DNA of 59,233 nucleotides, from the NCBI GenBank assembly GCA_001567115.1, contig LMZT01000164.1:1-59233 (forward strand), written 5' to 3'. Under the pieces are notes generated by a model. The model was not told where the DNA came from, did not search any database, and saw only the letters and a list, made by a program, of their open reading frames with translations. This DNA is from Candidatus Hinthialibacteria bacterium OLB16. GTDB taxonomy: Bacteria > Hinthialibacterota > Hinthialibacteria > OLB16. The position numbers were made by a program, and so were the translations under genes. This document shows, one piece after another, positions 34,921-44,069 of the stretch. The stretch's first letter is position 1; every line of letters begins with the position of its first letter.

Positions 34921-35946
34921 TCAGGCATTCCGCGCCACTGCCCGGTGTGCCGACTTATGGACATAAACAATCGATTCCGTTTCGAGCGATTCGATTGCCG
35001 CGGCGAGAACTCTCTGAGCCGCCAGTGCGGATTCTCCGGATCCATCGATATCCTCGGGATGCGCACCTTCGTGGAGCTGTTCAAGAAAGCGGTTGATGCG
35101 ATTGCGGAAGGTATCATTGAAATCGCGCATCCCGCCGAAGACCGGGTTGGTATACACAGTTTTTTCGAGGTTCCCGGCGGGATACAGGGTTACCTCGCGA
35201 AACATGTCTTCAAGAACAAAGCGGCCTTTGAGGCCTGCCACCTCGCAGCGTTCCATCGGGTGCCCGCGCTCGATATCATAACTGCCGGTCAGATGGCCGA
35301 GCGCACCATTGCAGAAGCGCATGTTGAATTGAGCGGTCGACCAGATTGACCTGCCGGGAGCTTTGAGCGCAAAGCACTGGACTGCTTCGATTTCACCGCA
35401 GTAATAACGCATGATATCGACTGTGTGCGGGTGAAGCGCCTTGATCTGAAAATAAGGGGAGCTCTCCGCTGGATTCTTGATCCACATGCTCATGTTCATG
35501 AACAGCTGATGCCCGATGCGCCCTTCATCGATCCACTGTTTGGCGAGGCGTGCGGCGGGTGTAAAGCGATGGTTCAGATTCACTCCAAAGCAGACACGCT
35601 TCTCTCTCGCCCTGGCAACCATCTCTTCGGCATGGTGGATCTCGTTCGAGATCGGTTTTTCGCACAGCACATGGCAGCCGGCCTCGACCGCCTGGAGGGT
35701 TGGGAGGTGATGGTCGCTGCCATATTCGTATCCACCCGTGGTGACATCACACAGGTCCGGCGAGAGAGCCTTCAGCATTTCATCGACCGAATAAAACGCT
35801 GGCACCCCGAGGCGCTGGGCGGCTGCATCGGCACGGTCTTTCCGGATATCGCAGACTCCGGCCAGTTCTGCCAGCGGGCTGGCATTGTGGATATCCGCAT
35901 GGAGGTTTCCGATCGGCCCCATCCCGATCATCGCGACTCGAATCAT
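34921..35946 (-). CDS. Gfo/Idh/MocA family oxidoreductase, copy B
   Basis: The 341-residue product is an NAD(P)-dependent sugar or polyol dehydrogenase. The Rossmann motif is MIRVAMIGMGPIGNLHADIH, and the catalytic motif is intact as CEKPIS with Glu96-Lys97-Pro98. FGVNLNHRFTPAARLAKQWI and the HPHTVDIMRYY segment near residue 177 belong to the C-terminal substrate domain, with the His pair that replaces the usual H-x-x-D. The start at 35946 is ATG, and the following sequence fits the family exactly. It converges on the pseudopilin gene. Substrate is unknown. Confidence 0.9.
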   Translation of the reverse strand: MIRVAMIGMGPIGNLHADIHNASPLAELAGVCDIRKDRADAAAQRLGVPAFYSVDEMLKALSPDLCDVTTGGYEYGSDHHLPTLQAVEAGCHVLCEKPISNEIHHAEEMVARAREKRVCFGVNLNHRFTPAARLAKQWIDEGRIGHQLFMNMSMWIKNPAESSPYFQIKALHPHTVDIMRYYCGEIEAVQCFALKAPGRSIWSTAQFNMRFCNGALGHLTGSYDIERGHPMERCEVAGLKGRFVLEDMFREVTLYPAGNLEKTVYTNPVFGGMRDFNDTFRNRINRFLEQLHEGAHPEDIDGSGESALAAQRVLAAAIESLETESIVYVHKSAHRAVARNA

Positions 35947-36201
35947 ACCGGTCTTCCCTTCTCAGCCTGTTGTAGGCAGATCCTCTCTAATAGACAGTAT
36001 ACCGGTTAATGCAGGCACTATCTACCCATCAGCCTGTTCAAAATATCGGGAGTATTGTCCTTCAAGTCAACCGGAATCTGAAGAGCCCGCGAGATTTTTC
36101 CAGGCCGGGCAGCCCCGGAAGAAGGAGGAATACCGCCTGTTAAAACTCCCGGATCGACCTGGATTTTTAAGAATGTCCGGTTCGGTGCCCCTGTGAAAAA
36201 A

Positions 36202-37698
36202 TTAGCTCACCAGAAAATAGGACAGGGACCGTGTCCATTCGTAAATCGAGCCTGCCGCGAAAAACATGAACACCACAGGAATCGATAACACCACCGCCAT
36301 ACCCACCAGCACTGAATCCGGTTTGAGCAGGGGCGGGGCCTCCAGATGATCGAGGTACATCGCTTTGATGATGCGCATGTAGTAATAAACTGACAGCACT
36401 GTATTCAGCAGGCCGACCACGACCGCTGCGATACACCAGGGATCGAGTGTTTGCACCGCTGCGGCGAACAGGTACCATTTTCCGAGGAAGCCGGCCAGAG
36501 GTGGCACGCCAATGAGAGAAAACAGGGAGAAAGCCAGCGCCAGCGCCAGCAGGGGAGATCTTTTTCCGAGGTCACGGTAATCCTCGATGGTTTCCATGGA
36601 GTGCCGGTCCGCAAGATAGACGATCACAGCAAAGGCAGCGAAATTGGTGAAAAAATAGGTCAGAAGATAAAACAGGATGCTCTCGACTCCGGCAGTCGTG
36701 AGCGCAATCGCCCCCACCAGAATATAACCGGCATGGGCGATGCCCGAGTAGGCAAACAGACGCTTGATGTTCTCCTGGCGGAATGCCCCCAGGTTCCCGA
36801 AGGTCATGGTGGCCATCGCCAGCAGCGCCACGAAAGCACGCCAGTCAAAGTCTACGAAGGGGGTCCAGATTCCCTCTGAGGCATTCGCCAGCAGTGTGGT
36901 ATAAAACAAACGGATGAATGCGGCAAAACCGGCGGCTTTGGATGCCACAGACAGAAACGCTACCAGGACCGATGGAGAACCTTCATAGACATCCGGCGCC
37001 CAGAAATGGAAAGGTACCGCCGATATTTTGTAACCGATCCCCACAAAGATCAGCAGAAAAGCCACAAAAAAGACTGTCTGTCCGGTTCCGGATGCTGCCA
37101 GATACTCCCGGATGTCCAGCAGCTGGGTGGAGCCGGTCATGCCATACAGGTAGGTCATTCCGAACAGCATGGCTCCTGTCGACAGGCTGCCATATAAAAG
37201 AAACTTCATGGCCGCTTCATCGGAACGGTTTTCGTTTTTCGAGAAACCGGCCAGAATGTACGAACCCAGCGAAAACAATTCGATCGACAGATACATCATC
37301 AGCAGATCCATCGAAGCCGCGGTCAGGAACATCCCGAGCAATATCCCGAGCAGGATGGCATAAAACTCAGGTTTCTGATGATCCGTGACTTCCTGACCCC
37401 TGAGGTTCATCAGAACTGTCACCAGAGTGCTGAAGACAAACAGGATTTTGAAAAACCGGGATAAACCATCCAGGGCCAGCATCCCGAAGAAAAGAGTCGG
37501 CCTGGAATCCTGAACCGGCAAGGCCAGGACCAGCCCGGCAGCCCCGATCAGTGCCAAAACAGCCAGGCAGTTGGAAATTTTGGCCGAGGACCAGCGTGGG
37601 ATCAAAGGCTGAATCAATAAGACCAGAATCCAGAGGACCAGCCACAATTCCGCCAAAAAATATTTCAAAGACCCCATATTATCGAGAAGTTCTAGCAT
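36202..37698 (-). CDS. nuoN: NADH-quinone oxidoreductase subunit N
   Basis: NuoN is one of the three antiporter-like proton-pumping subunits in the membrane arm of complex I. The 498-residue product has about 14 hydrophobic helices. Family segments include DLLMMYLSIELFSLGSYILA, KFLLYGSLSTGAMLFGMTYL, PFHFWAPDVYEGSP, LFAYSGIAHAGYILVG and FSLIGVPPLAGFLGKW. The Glu in SIELFSLGSYIL and the Lys in the later helices are the usual proton-path residues. The ATG at 37698 follows AAGGATCAACTCA. Unlike its normal place directly after nuoM, it lies 106 bases beyond an inserted Fic gene. Confidence 0.97.
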   Translation of the reverse strand: MLELLDNMGSLKYFLAELWLVLWILVLLIQPLIPRWSSAKISNCLAVLALIGAAGLVLALPVQDSRPTLFFGMLALDGLSRFFKILFVFSTLVTVLMNLRGQEVTDHQKPEFYAILLGILLGMFLTAASMDLLMMYLSIELFSLGSYILAGFSKNENRSDEAAMKFLLYGSLSTGAMLFGMTYLYGMTGSTQLLDIREYLAASGTGQTVFFVAFLLIFVGIGYKISAVPFHFWAPDVYEGSPSVLVAFLSVASKAAGFAAFIRLFYTTLLANASEGIWTPFVDFDWRAFVALLAMATMTFGNLGAFRQENIKRLFAYSGIAHAGYILVGAIALTTAGVESILFYLLTYFFTNFAAFAVIVYLADRHSMETIEDYRDLGKRSPLLALALAFSLFSLIGVPPLAGFLGKWYLFAAAVQTLDPWCIAAVVVGLLNTVLSVYYYMRIIKAMYLDHLEAPPLLKPDSVLVGMAVVLSIPVVFMFFAAGSIYEWTRSLSYFLVS

Positions 37699-37804
37699 TG
37701 AGTTGATCCTTGATTCAAAACCTTCGAAAAAACATAGATTTTTCCGAGTTTATTCAGCATGTTGGCGCCAATATTAGCATCAATCAGCGAAAATAGTACT
37801 ATGA

Positions 37805-38866
37805 TCATGCCTGGTCAGCATTCGGTATTTTTCGCCACCTTGCAGCCTTTCCTGACCCATGACATACAAGCCATCCCCGGTTTTTCCAGTCCTGGAGAAC
37901 CAGACGGATTGTTTGAAAGCTGACTCCGGGACAGGTCGAACGCAGGTCTTCAATACGAAATTCATTCGGGAGCCGGGTCAATGCATTTGACACAATATTT
38001 TGTTTCGCACCCTTCTGGGATTGCAGTGTGCCAATTCTTTTTTCAAATTCACCATAAGCAGCGAGAAGGGTTCCAAGGAAATAATTCCACCAAGGCCTGA
38101 GGTCATGTCTGGCGTCATGCCAGCCCTGTGAACTTTGATGAAGAGCCTCGTAATAAGAGTCCTTGCTTGATTCAATCAGCCGTTCGAGGCTGATAAAACG
38201 GCCCACCTCATACCCATTCTGATAAAGAAGCATCAGGGTCAGTAATCGGCTCATTCGGCCATTTCCATCCCAGAAGGGATGGATGCATGAAAAGTCCAGT
38301 ATGAAAGCTGCAATCGTGAGCAATGGGTCAGTTTGTTTCCTGTCGATGTAAGAGTGATACTGCTCACACAGAGAACCCATGAAGGCAGCTGTACCGACTG
38401 CTGAAACCGGCTGGAAACGAATGACCCGGCGGCCATCTGGCTGGACTTCCCAGATCGCATTATCTTTTTCCTTCCATTCACCCTTGGGGAGCGCTGTATG
38501 AGAGAACATCACGCGGTGCAGCTGTTTGATTAGCTTTGTTTCCAAAACCAGTGACTGCGCATTGGCATGGATCTGCGAGAGCGCATCCCGGTATCCAGCG
38601 ATTTCCTGTTCTGAACGGTCTTGAGGGGTGGATTCATGAAGGACAATATCGCTGATACGGCGCCGCTCGGCGGTAATACCCTCGATCCGGTTGGAAGATT
38701 CAACGCTTTCCACTTTGGCAGAAAGGGTCAGGTTCTCCAGGAATTGGGGGATCTGCCGCTGGTAAAGTGTCTGCTTCCCTTTGTGCTCTCCAATAACCCG
38801 AACCATAGTGAGCTGGGAATGGGAAATCGGCTGCTCAAGAAGATATTCATGTTCAAAGGAACGCAT
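37805..38866 (-). CDS. Fic-domain AMP-transferase, class II (self-inhibited)
   Basis: The 353-residue product is a Fic protein, which transfers AMP or another nucleotide part to target proteins. The catalytic motif is complete: H196-P-F-W-D-G-N-G-R204-M-S-R207. An inhibitory helix lies N-terminal to the domain, S58-N-R-I-E62-G63, matching S/T-x-x-x-E-G/N of class II Fic enzymes, so activity is held down until Glu62 moves. A winged-helix-like tail follows (about 290-350: FRIEDLRSTCPGVSFQTIRL). The gene starts 15 bases after the nuoM stop and ends 106 bases before nuoN, so it interrupts the complex I operon. Three 60-base samples have 43-50% GC against 57-63% in samples of nuoN and nuoL, which suggests later insertion. 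Confidence 0.93.
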   Translation of the reverse strand: MRSFEHEYLLEQPISHSQLTMVRVIGEHKGKQTLYQRQIPQFLENLTLSAKVESVESSNRIEGITAERRRISDIVLHESTPQDRSEQEIAGYRDALSQIHANAQSLVLETKLIKQLHRVMFSHTALPKGEWKEKDNAIWEVQPDGRRVIRFQPVSAVGTAAFMGSLCEQYHSYIDRKQTDPLLTIAAFILDFSCIHPFWDGNGRMSRLLTLMLLYQNGYEVGRFISLERLIESSKDSYYEALHQSSQGWHDARHDLRPWWNYFLGTLLAAYGEFEKRIGTLQSQKGAKQNIVSNALTRLPNEFRIEDLRSTCPGVSFQTIRLVLQDWKNRGWLVCHGSGKAARWRKIPNADQA

Positions 38867-38881
38867 CGGAATGCCCGATTA

Positions 38882-40432
38882 CTATGGGACCAGCGCTCCC
38901 GCCACCTGGAGTGTCGCCTGGTAGGCTTCACGGCCTTTCTGCAGAGATGCCAGCACATGTTCCATGGTGGGATCGATCGCATTCAGGAACAGCGAGGGAA
39001 AAATTCCCAGGACAATCACAAACACCGCCAGAGGTGCGAGAGTGCAGATTTCACGCAAGGAAATCTCGGGAAGAGCCGCATATTTTTCATTCACCGGCCC
39101 CATGAAAACCCTCTGGTAGGTCCACAGCATGTAAGCTGCTCCCAGCAGAATCCCGGAAGTCGACAGGCAGGTGATCAGCCGCTGCTCCTGAAAGGCGCCG
39201 AGAAATACCAGAGTCTCCGAAATAAAGCCGCTCAGGCCCGGCAATCCAAGCGCAGCGAAAAAGGCCAGGGCAGTAATCCCGCCATAGACCGGCATTGGCT
39301 TGACCAGGCCGCCGAATCCATCGATTTCCCTGTGGTGGGCACGGTCATAGATCACTCCCACCAGAAGGAAGAGCATCGCGGTGATGGTGCCATGATTGAA
39401 CATCTGGAACACCGCGCCCTGAAGTGACTCCTCACGGTAAACTGCCATACCCAGCATGACATAGCCCATGTGGCTGATGCTTGAATAGGCCACCAGCTTC
39501 TTGAGATCACTCTGTGCCATGGCGCACAAGGCTCCATAGACAATGTTGATCAGGCCGATGACCGCCATGGGAGTGCAGAACCAGGCGGCGGCATCCGGAA
39601 AGATCGGGTAGCTGATCCGGAAAAGGCCATAGGCCCCCATTTTGAGGAGAATTCCCGCCAGAATCACACTGATGGCAGTAGGCGCTTCCACATGGGCATC
39701 CGGCAGCCAGGTGTGGAATGGAAAGGCCGGTATTTTGATCGCAAAGGCGACATACAGGCCGATGAACAGCGCCAGCTTCACTGCCCATGTCATTTGAATC
39801 CCTCCCATCAGCTGTGGCAGCTCCAGCAGGCTGAAGGATCCTGTCTTGGCATACAGCACCAGCATGGCGATAAACAGGAAGATCGATCCGAACAGGGTAT
39901 ACAGGACGAACTTGATGGCCGCATAAACACGGCGTGGGCCGCCCCAGATTCCGATCAGAAAATACATCGGAAGGAGCATCAGCTCCCAGAAAACGAAAAA
40001 CAGGAACAGATCGAGCGCCGCAAAGACCCCGATCATGGCCCCCTCCAGCAGGAGGAACAGCGCCATGTACCCTTTTACCTTTTCACGGATTCCCCAGGAT
40101 GCCAGCACACACAAGGGGCAGAGAAACACGGCCAGGAATACGAAGGGCATCGAAAGCCCATCCACCCCCATGTGGTAGTTGATGTTGAAGGCCTCGATCC
40201 AGGGGATTTTTTCCTCATACACAAAGACCCCGGAAGCCGCCTGTTCAGCTGTCAGGGATGCCTGTGCACGTGCGAAGGAATCATTGTAGTCGAGGACCAT
40301 CGCGATGCCGGGGAAGAGGACCACCAGGCTGATAATCAGCGCAGCGCGCCGTATTGTTTCATCGTCCTTGAGCAGACAGACCAGAGCCGCTCCGATAATC
40401 GGACCGAAGGTCAGGAAAGTCAGGCTGAACAT
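38882..40432 (-). CDS. nuoM: NADH-quinone oxidoreductase subunit M
   Basis: NuoM is the second antiporter-like subunit of complex I. The 516-residue product has about 14 transmembrane helices and the family segments NYHMGVDGLSMPFVFLAV, FFVFWELMLLPMYFLIGIWG, PFHTWLPDAHVEAPTAISVI, MAQSDLKKLVAYSSISHMGY and FNHGTITAMLFLLVGVIYDR. The helix-5 Glu in FWELMLLP and the Lys in SDLKKLVAYSS are conserved. AGGAGG lies 11 bases before the ATG at 40432. It follows nuoL by 61 bases. Confidence 0.97.
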   Translation of the reverse strand: MFSLTFLTFGPIIGAALVCLLKDDETIRRAALIISLVVLFPGIAMVLDYNDSFARAQASLTAEQAASGVFVYEEKIPWIEAFNINYHMGVDGLSMPFVFLAVFLCPLCVLASWGIREKVKGYMALFLLLEGAMIGVFAALDLFLFFVFWELMLLPMYFLIGIWGGPRRVYAAIKFVLYTLFGSIFLFIAMLVLYAKTGSFSLLELPQLMGGIQMTWAVKLALFIGLYVAFAIKIPAFPFHTWLPDAHVEAPTAISVILAGILLKMGAYGLFRISYPIFPDAAAWFCTPMAVIGLINIVYGALCAMAQSDLKKLVAYSSISHMGYVMLGMAVYREESLQGAVFQMFNHGTITAMLFLLVGVIYDRAHHREIDGFGGLVKPMPVYGGITALAFFAALGLPGLSGFISETLVFLGAFQEQRLITCLSTSGILLGAAYMLWTYQRVFMGPVNEKYAALPEISLREICTLAPLAVFVIVLGIFPSLFLNAIDPTMEHVLASLQKGREAYQATLQVAGALVP

Positions 40433-40493
40433 GTGTATTCTTTCCTCCTGGAAAGCACTTTAAAATCTTCTGGTTTTTGGGTTTGCAGCGGAA

Positions 40494-42659
40494 TCAGGCT
40501 CCGCCCCACAGGCTCTTCATCACAAACCAGAGCACCACCATCACCCCGAAGGCCCCACCGGCCTTGAGGACATAATTCTGAATCACTCCACTTTCGATGC
40601 GGCGGATTCGCTGGCCGTAGCCCTGTATGACCTCAGCCAGCCAGTTGACCAGGCGGTCCACCACGGAAAGATCGAAGCGCCCGGACCCCCGGGATGTTTT
40701 CACTGTCCCGGAGGCAGTGCCATTGACGATTCCATCGATAATCCGCAGATCGAAGCGTGCGAGAAAATTCCGGACAACCTCCAGCCCTCGAAACAGGGTT
40801 CGGTCATAAAATTCATCGACATAATACTTGTTGTAGGACAGGTCATAGAAACGCCCGAACATCGCCGCGGCGCGTGCCGGATCCACGACCCGGAATCTCT
40901 CCCAGTAGAACAGCGCGGACAGGCAGATCGCGATGATCGATCCGATCACACTGAGTGTTGTCGCCAGGACATGGGCAGTATGGGCCAGGTCATCATGCTC
41001 CTCTCCATGGCCTGTGGGGGAGGTGTTCCCTTCCGAGAGGGTGGCAGAAGCACCCGAACCCTCTGTCGCTGGAGGTTCCTGGGCATAAGCGGCATCGAAC
41101 AATGGATTCGGTGTTCCCGCATGATGCGCCGACACCGGCGGTTTCCCCCAGGGGATCACTCTCTCTTTGAAGAAACCACCCAGCCCGAGGTGCTCCCAGC
41201 CGGCGCTGATCGACAGAAAAGCCAGCAGCAGCAGCGGGATGGTCACATTCCTGGGACTCTCATGGGCATGGGCATAGGCATGGGGATCCCGCGGGGTTCC
41301 GGTGAAGGTCATGAACAGCAGCCGGAACATATAGAAAGCTGTCAAACCGGCAGTGACAAGCAGCGCCAGGAACAGCAGCATGTGCTGGGGATGCCTCATG
41401 CCAAATTCGAGGGCGCCCGCCAGAATCATATCCTTGCTGTAAAAACCCGAGAAAAAAGGAATGCCTGAAATGGCCAGGCAGCCGGTCAGCATGGCCAGGA
41501 AGGTAATGGGTGTCTTCTTCCACAATCCCCCCATGCGGCGCATGTCCTGCTCATGATGAAGTGCGAGGATCACGGAGCCGGAGCACAAGAACAGGAGCGC
41601 CTTGAAAAAGGCATGTGTTGTCAGATGAAACATCGAGGCGGTAAATGCCCCGCCCCCAGGCCGGCCATCCATATACCCCAGCTGGCTGAGAGTCGAATAA
41701 GCCAGCACACGTTTGATGTCAAACTGTGTCACCGCAATGGTCGCAGCCATGAGTGCGGTGAAAGTCCCGAGGTAGGCCACCACCAGCAGTGAGTCGGGAG
41801 TGAAAACCGGATAAAGGCGCGCCACCATATACACACCCGCGGCCACCATGGTCGCTGCATGGATCAGAGCGCTGACCGGTGTCGGGCCTTCCATCGCATC
41901 CGGCAGCCAGATGTGCAGTGGAAACTGGGCTGATTTTCCGACAGCCCCGCAAAACAGGAACAGGCTGGTGATCGTGAGTTTCAGGCTGCTCATCTCTCCC
42001 GCCTGAATGCGCTCGAAAACCTCCCGGAATGAAAATGTATGAAAGTGGGAGTAGATCAGAAAAAGACCGATCGCAAAGCCAAGGTCACCCACACGGTTGG
42101 TCACAAAAGCCTTCTTGGCAGCCGCGGCCGCGGATTCACGGTTGACATAAAAGCCTATCAGCAGAAAGGAGGAAATCCCCACCAGCTCCCAGCAGCAGTA
42201 GAGAATGATCAGATTGTCGGTGAGGACCAGCAGCAGCATCGAGAAAGAGAACAGGCTCAGGTAAGCGAAGAAACGGTTGTAGTTCTCTTCTCCCTTCATA
42301 TATCCCAGAGAAAATATGTGGACCAGGAGGCTGACAATGGTCACCACCATCAGCATCATGGCGGTCATGCTGTCCACCCAGAATCCGATTTTCCACGAAA
42401 CCTGCTGGCCGGCCGCCTCCGGGTGATCGAAGGTCAGCCACTCGAATGGGGCCGCGGTGAGATGGAGGAAAGGCTCCCCCATGTCATAGGCCGACATCGC
42501 CTGCCGGTAAATTCCATAAGATAGAATGAAAGATATGGCAATGGCCGCAATCGCGATCCTGTCACAGATCCCGCGCAGACGGCTGAGCCTGCCAAAGAGG
42601 ATGATCGTGGCGAAGGAAAGCAGAGGGATAACGACAATAAGAAACGCTCGCAGGGTCAT
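40494..42659 (-). CDS. nuoL: NADH-quinone oxidoreductase subunit L
   Basis: NuoL is the distal proton-pumping subunit and carries the long lateral helix of the membrane arm. The 721-residue product includes FWVDSMTAMMLMVVTIVSLL, LIILYCCWELVGISSFLLIG, FVTNRVGDLGFAIGLFLIYS, FPLHIWLPDAMEGPTPVSAL and DIKRVLAYSTLSQLGYM. The residues from about 540 to 580 form a Pro/Glu/Ser/Thr-rich insertion with a His/Asp stretch (GHGEEHDDLAH) not typical of short NuoL proteins. The last helix (GVMVVLWFVMKSLWGG) is the end of the lateral arm. The gene starts six bases after nuoK. Confidence 0.97.
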   Translation of the reverse strand: MTLRAFLIVVIPLLSFATIILFGRLSRLRGICDRIAIAAIAISFILSYGIYRQAMSAYDMGEPFLHLTAAPFEWLTFDHPEAAGQQVSWKIGFWVDSMTAMMLMVVTIVSLLVHIFSLGYMKGEENYNRFFAYLSLFSFSMLLLVLTDNLIILYCCWELVGISSFLLIGFYVNRESAAAAAKKAFVTNRVGDLGFAIGLFLIYSHFHTFSFREVFERIQAGEMSSLKLTITSLFLFCGAVGKSAQFPLHIWLPDAMEGPTPVSALIHAATMVAAGVYMVARLYPVFTPDSLLVVAYLGTFTALMAATIAVTQFDIKRVLAYSTLSQLGYMDGRPGGGAFTASMFHLTTHAFFKALLFLCSGSVILALHHEQDMRRMGGLWKKTPITFLAMLTGCLAISGIPFFSGFYSKDMILAGALEFGMRHPQHMLLFLALLVTAGLTAFYMFRLLFMTFTGTPRDPHAYAHAHESPRNVTIPLLLLAFLSISAGWEHLGLGGFFKERVIPWGKPPVSAHHAGTPNPLFDAAYAQEPPATEGSGASATLSEGNTSPTGHGEEHDDLAHTAHVLATTLSVIGSIIAICLSALFYWERFRVVDPARAAAMFGRFYDLSYNKYYVDEFYDRTLFRGLEVVRNFLARFDLRIIDGIVNGTASGTVKTSRGSGRFDLSVVDRLVNWLAEVIQGYGQRIRRIESGVIQNYVLKAGGAFGVMVVLWFVMKSLWGGA

Positions 42660-42665
42660 CCGGCT

Positions 42666-42971
42666 CTACTCCTTCAACGCCTGCAACTCATCCAGGTTGA
42701 TCCTGGCCTGGTTGGAATATATTGACAGGATGATCGCCAGAGCGATCGCGGCTTCCGCCACCGCCAGGATGATGACGAATATCGCAAACGCCTGCCCGCG
42801 GATCGAGCCTTCGACAAACCGGCTGAAGGCGACCAGATTGAGGTTGGCTGCATTCAGGATCAGTTCCAGCCCCATCAGCATCATGATGCCATGCCGGCGT
42901 GTCATGACAATGAACATTCCGATGGTAAACAGAATCGCACTGAGGACGAGGAAATGATTCAACCCGATCAT
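42666..42971 (-). CDS. nuoK: NADH-quinone oxidoreductase subunit K
   Basis: The 101-residue protein has three transmembrane helices. MLMGLELILNAANLNLVAF carries the conserved membrane Glu (Glu in GLELILNAAN), and VIILAVAEAAIALAIILSIY carries the second. Both are on the proton path of complex I. Length and sequence are typical. It overlaps the end of nuoJ by four bases (ATGA), so the two are translationally coupled. Confidence 0.97.
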   Translation of the reverse strand: MIGLNHFLVLSAILFTIGMFIVMTRRHGIMMLMGLELILNAANLNLVAFSRFVEGSIRGQAFAIFVIILAVAEAAIALAIILSIYSNQARINLDELQALKE

Positions 42972-43480
42972 GAAGGGTCCTTCGACTTTCCTGCCTGCAC
43001 ACTGTGAGAAATCACCACAGCACCGACCAGCGCTATCAGCAGCAGCACCGAAGCGATTTCAAAGGGAAGCAGATAATCGGTCAGAAACAGCACTCCGAGG
43101 CGACGGACAGTCGGCTGCGGCTCGCTCAACTCCCTGACCGGCCAGTCGGTCGAAATCACCGCCGCCACCAGAGAGAACAATGTTATCAGAGCCACAACCA
43201 GCCCGGCCCCCACCTGCATGGTGACCTGCTCGCCGGAAAGGCGTGCGATATTGTGGGTATACATGATACCGAACAGCATCAGAACCAGGATCGCGCCGAT
43301 GTAAATCGCCACCTGGGTCACAGCGATGAAATCAGCCCCAAGCAGAAGGTACAGGCCCGCCAGGCTCCCGAAAGTCGGAACCAGCGCCAGCGCTGCATGA
43401 ACCACATTCGGGGTGAAGGCCACAAACAGGGCTGCCCCGACTCCAATCACCGCAAACAGATAAAAAAGGAAATCAAACAT
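42968..43480 (-). CDS. nuoJ: NADH-quinone oxidoreductase subunit J
   Basis: The 170-residue product has five helices. Helix 3 reads AVTQVAIYIGAILVLMLFGI, which includes the pi-bulge helix TQVAIYIGAILVLMLF that couples quinone chemistry to pumping. The C-terminal helix (LPFEIASVLLLIALVGAVVI) ends in a short tail. It overlaps nuoK and follows nuoI by 39 bases. Confidence 0.96.
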   Translation of the reverse strand: MFDFLFYLFAVIGVGAALFVAFTPNVVHAALALVPTFGSLAGLYLLLGADFIAVTQVAIYIGAILVLMLFGIMYTHNIARLSGEQVTMQVGAGLVVALITLFSLVAAVISTDWPVRELSEPQPTVRRLGVLFLTDYLLPFEIASVLLLIALVGAVVISHSVQAGKSKDPS

Positions 43481-43519
43481 TCGACTTTATGCGTAAACCA
43501 CTCCCATTTTATTCGACCC

Positions 43520-44044
43520 TCAGGCCTCCTCCGAATCCGGAGGTGGAGTTTCCACCCGGGCTTGCGGCCCAACCCACTGCTTTTCGGGAACAATCTCTTC
43601 CGCGATCGGCCTTGGTGGAGCCTGCTGGTATTTCATGAAATCCACGAACAGATCCCTGCGATTGCGGAAGATTACCTCAAATTCATGGGTCATATAGAGG
43701 CTCTCCACCGGGCACACCTCCACGCACAGGTTGCACCACATGCACTTGTTGAAATCAATTGTAAAGGTATCGGGGCGGCGCGCTTTTCCCTTGCCCACAC
43801 CAGTCAGTTCGATGCAATCCACCGGGCACTCTTTGGCGCACAGGAAACAGGCGATGCACTTGTTCACATCATTAAACAGCATCCCGCGGAAACGGGGAGG
43901 AAGCGGCGAAGGCTCCTTGGGGTACTCCTGGGTCACCACACGGTTCTTATGGTCCACAAATTCCCTGCCGGTCACATACATGCCGATCAGGACTGTGACA
44001 AAGGCATCGACCACTTCTTTGAAATAACGCTGAACTGCTTTCAT
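43520..44044 (-). CDS. nuoI: NADH-quinone oxidoreductase subunit I (two [4Fe-4S] clusters)
   Basis: NuoI holds clusters N6a and N6b near the quinone site. The 174-residue product has two complete ferredoxin motifs: CIACFLCAKECPVDCIEL and CMWCNLCVEVCPVESLYM, each C-x2-C-x2-C-x3-C-P. The N-terminal helix (YFKEVVDAFVTVLIGMYVTG) lies on the membrane arm, and YPKEPSPLPPRFRGM is the family's loop. The Glu/Pro-rich tail (ARVETPPPDSEEA) is a local extension. It follows nuoH by 25 bases. Confidence 0.97.
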   Translation of the reverse strand: MKAVQRYFKEVVDAFVTVLIGMYVTGREFVDHKNRVVTQEYPKEPSPLPPRFRGMLFNDVNKCIACFLCAKECPVDCIELTGVGKGKARRPDTFTIDFNKCMWCNLCVEVCPVESLYMTHEFEVIFRNRRDLFVDFMKYQQAPPRPIAEEIVPEKQWVGPQARVETPPPDSEEA

Positions 44045-44069
44045 TCGCTCGCTTCCTTATCTGCCGCCA

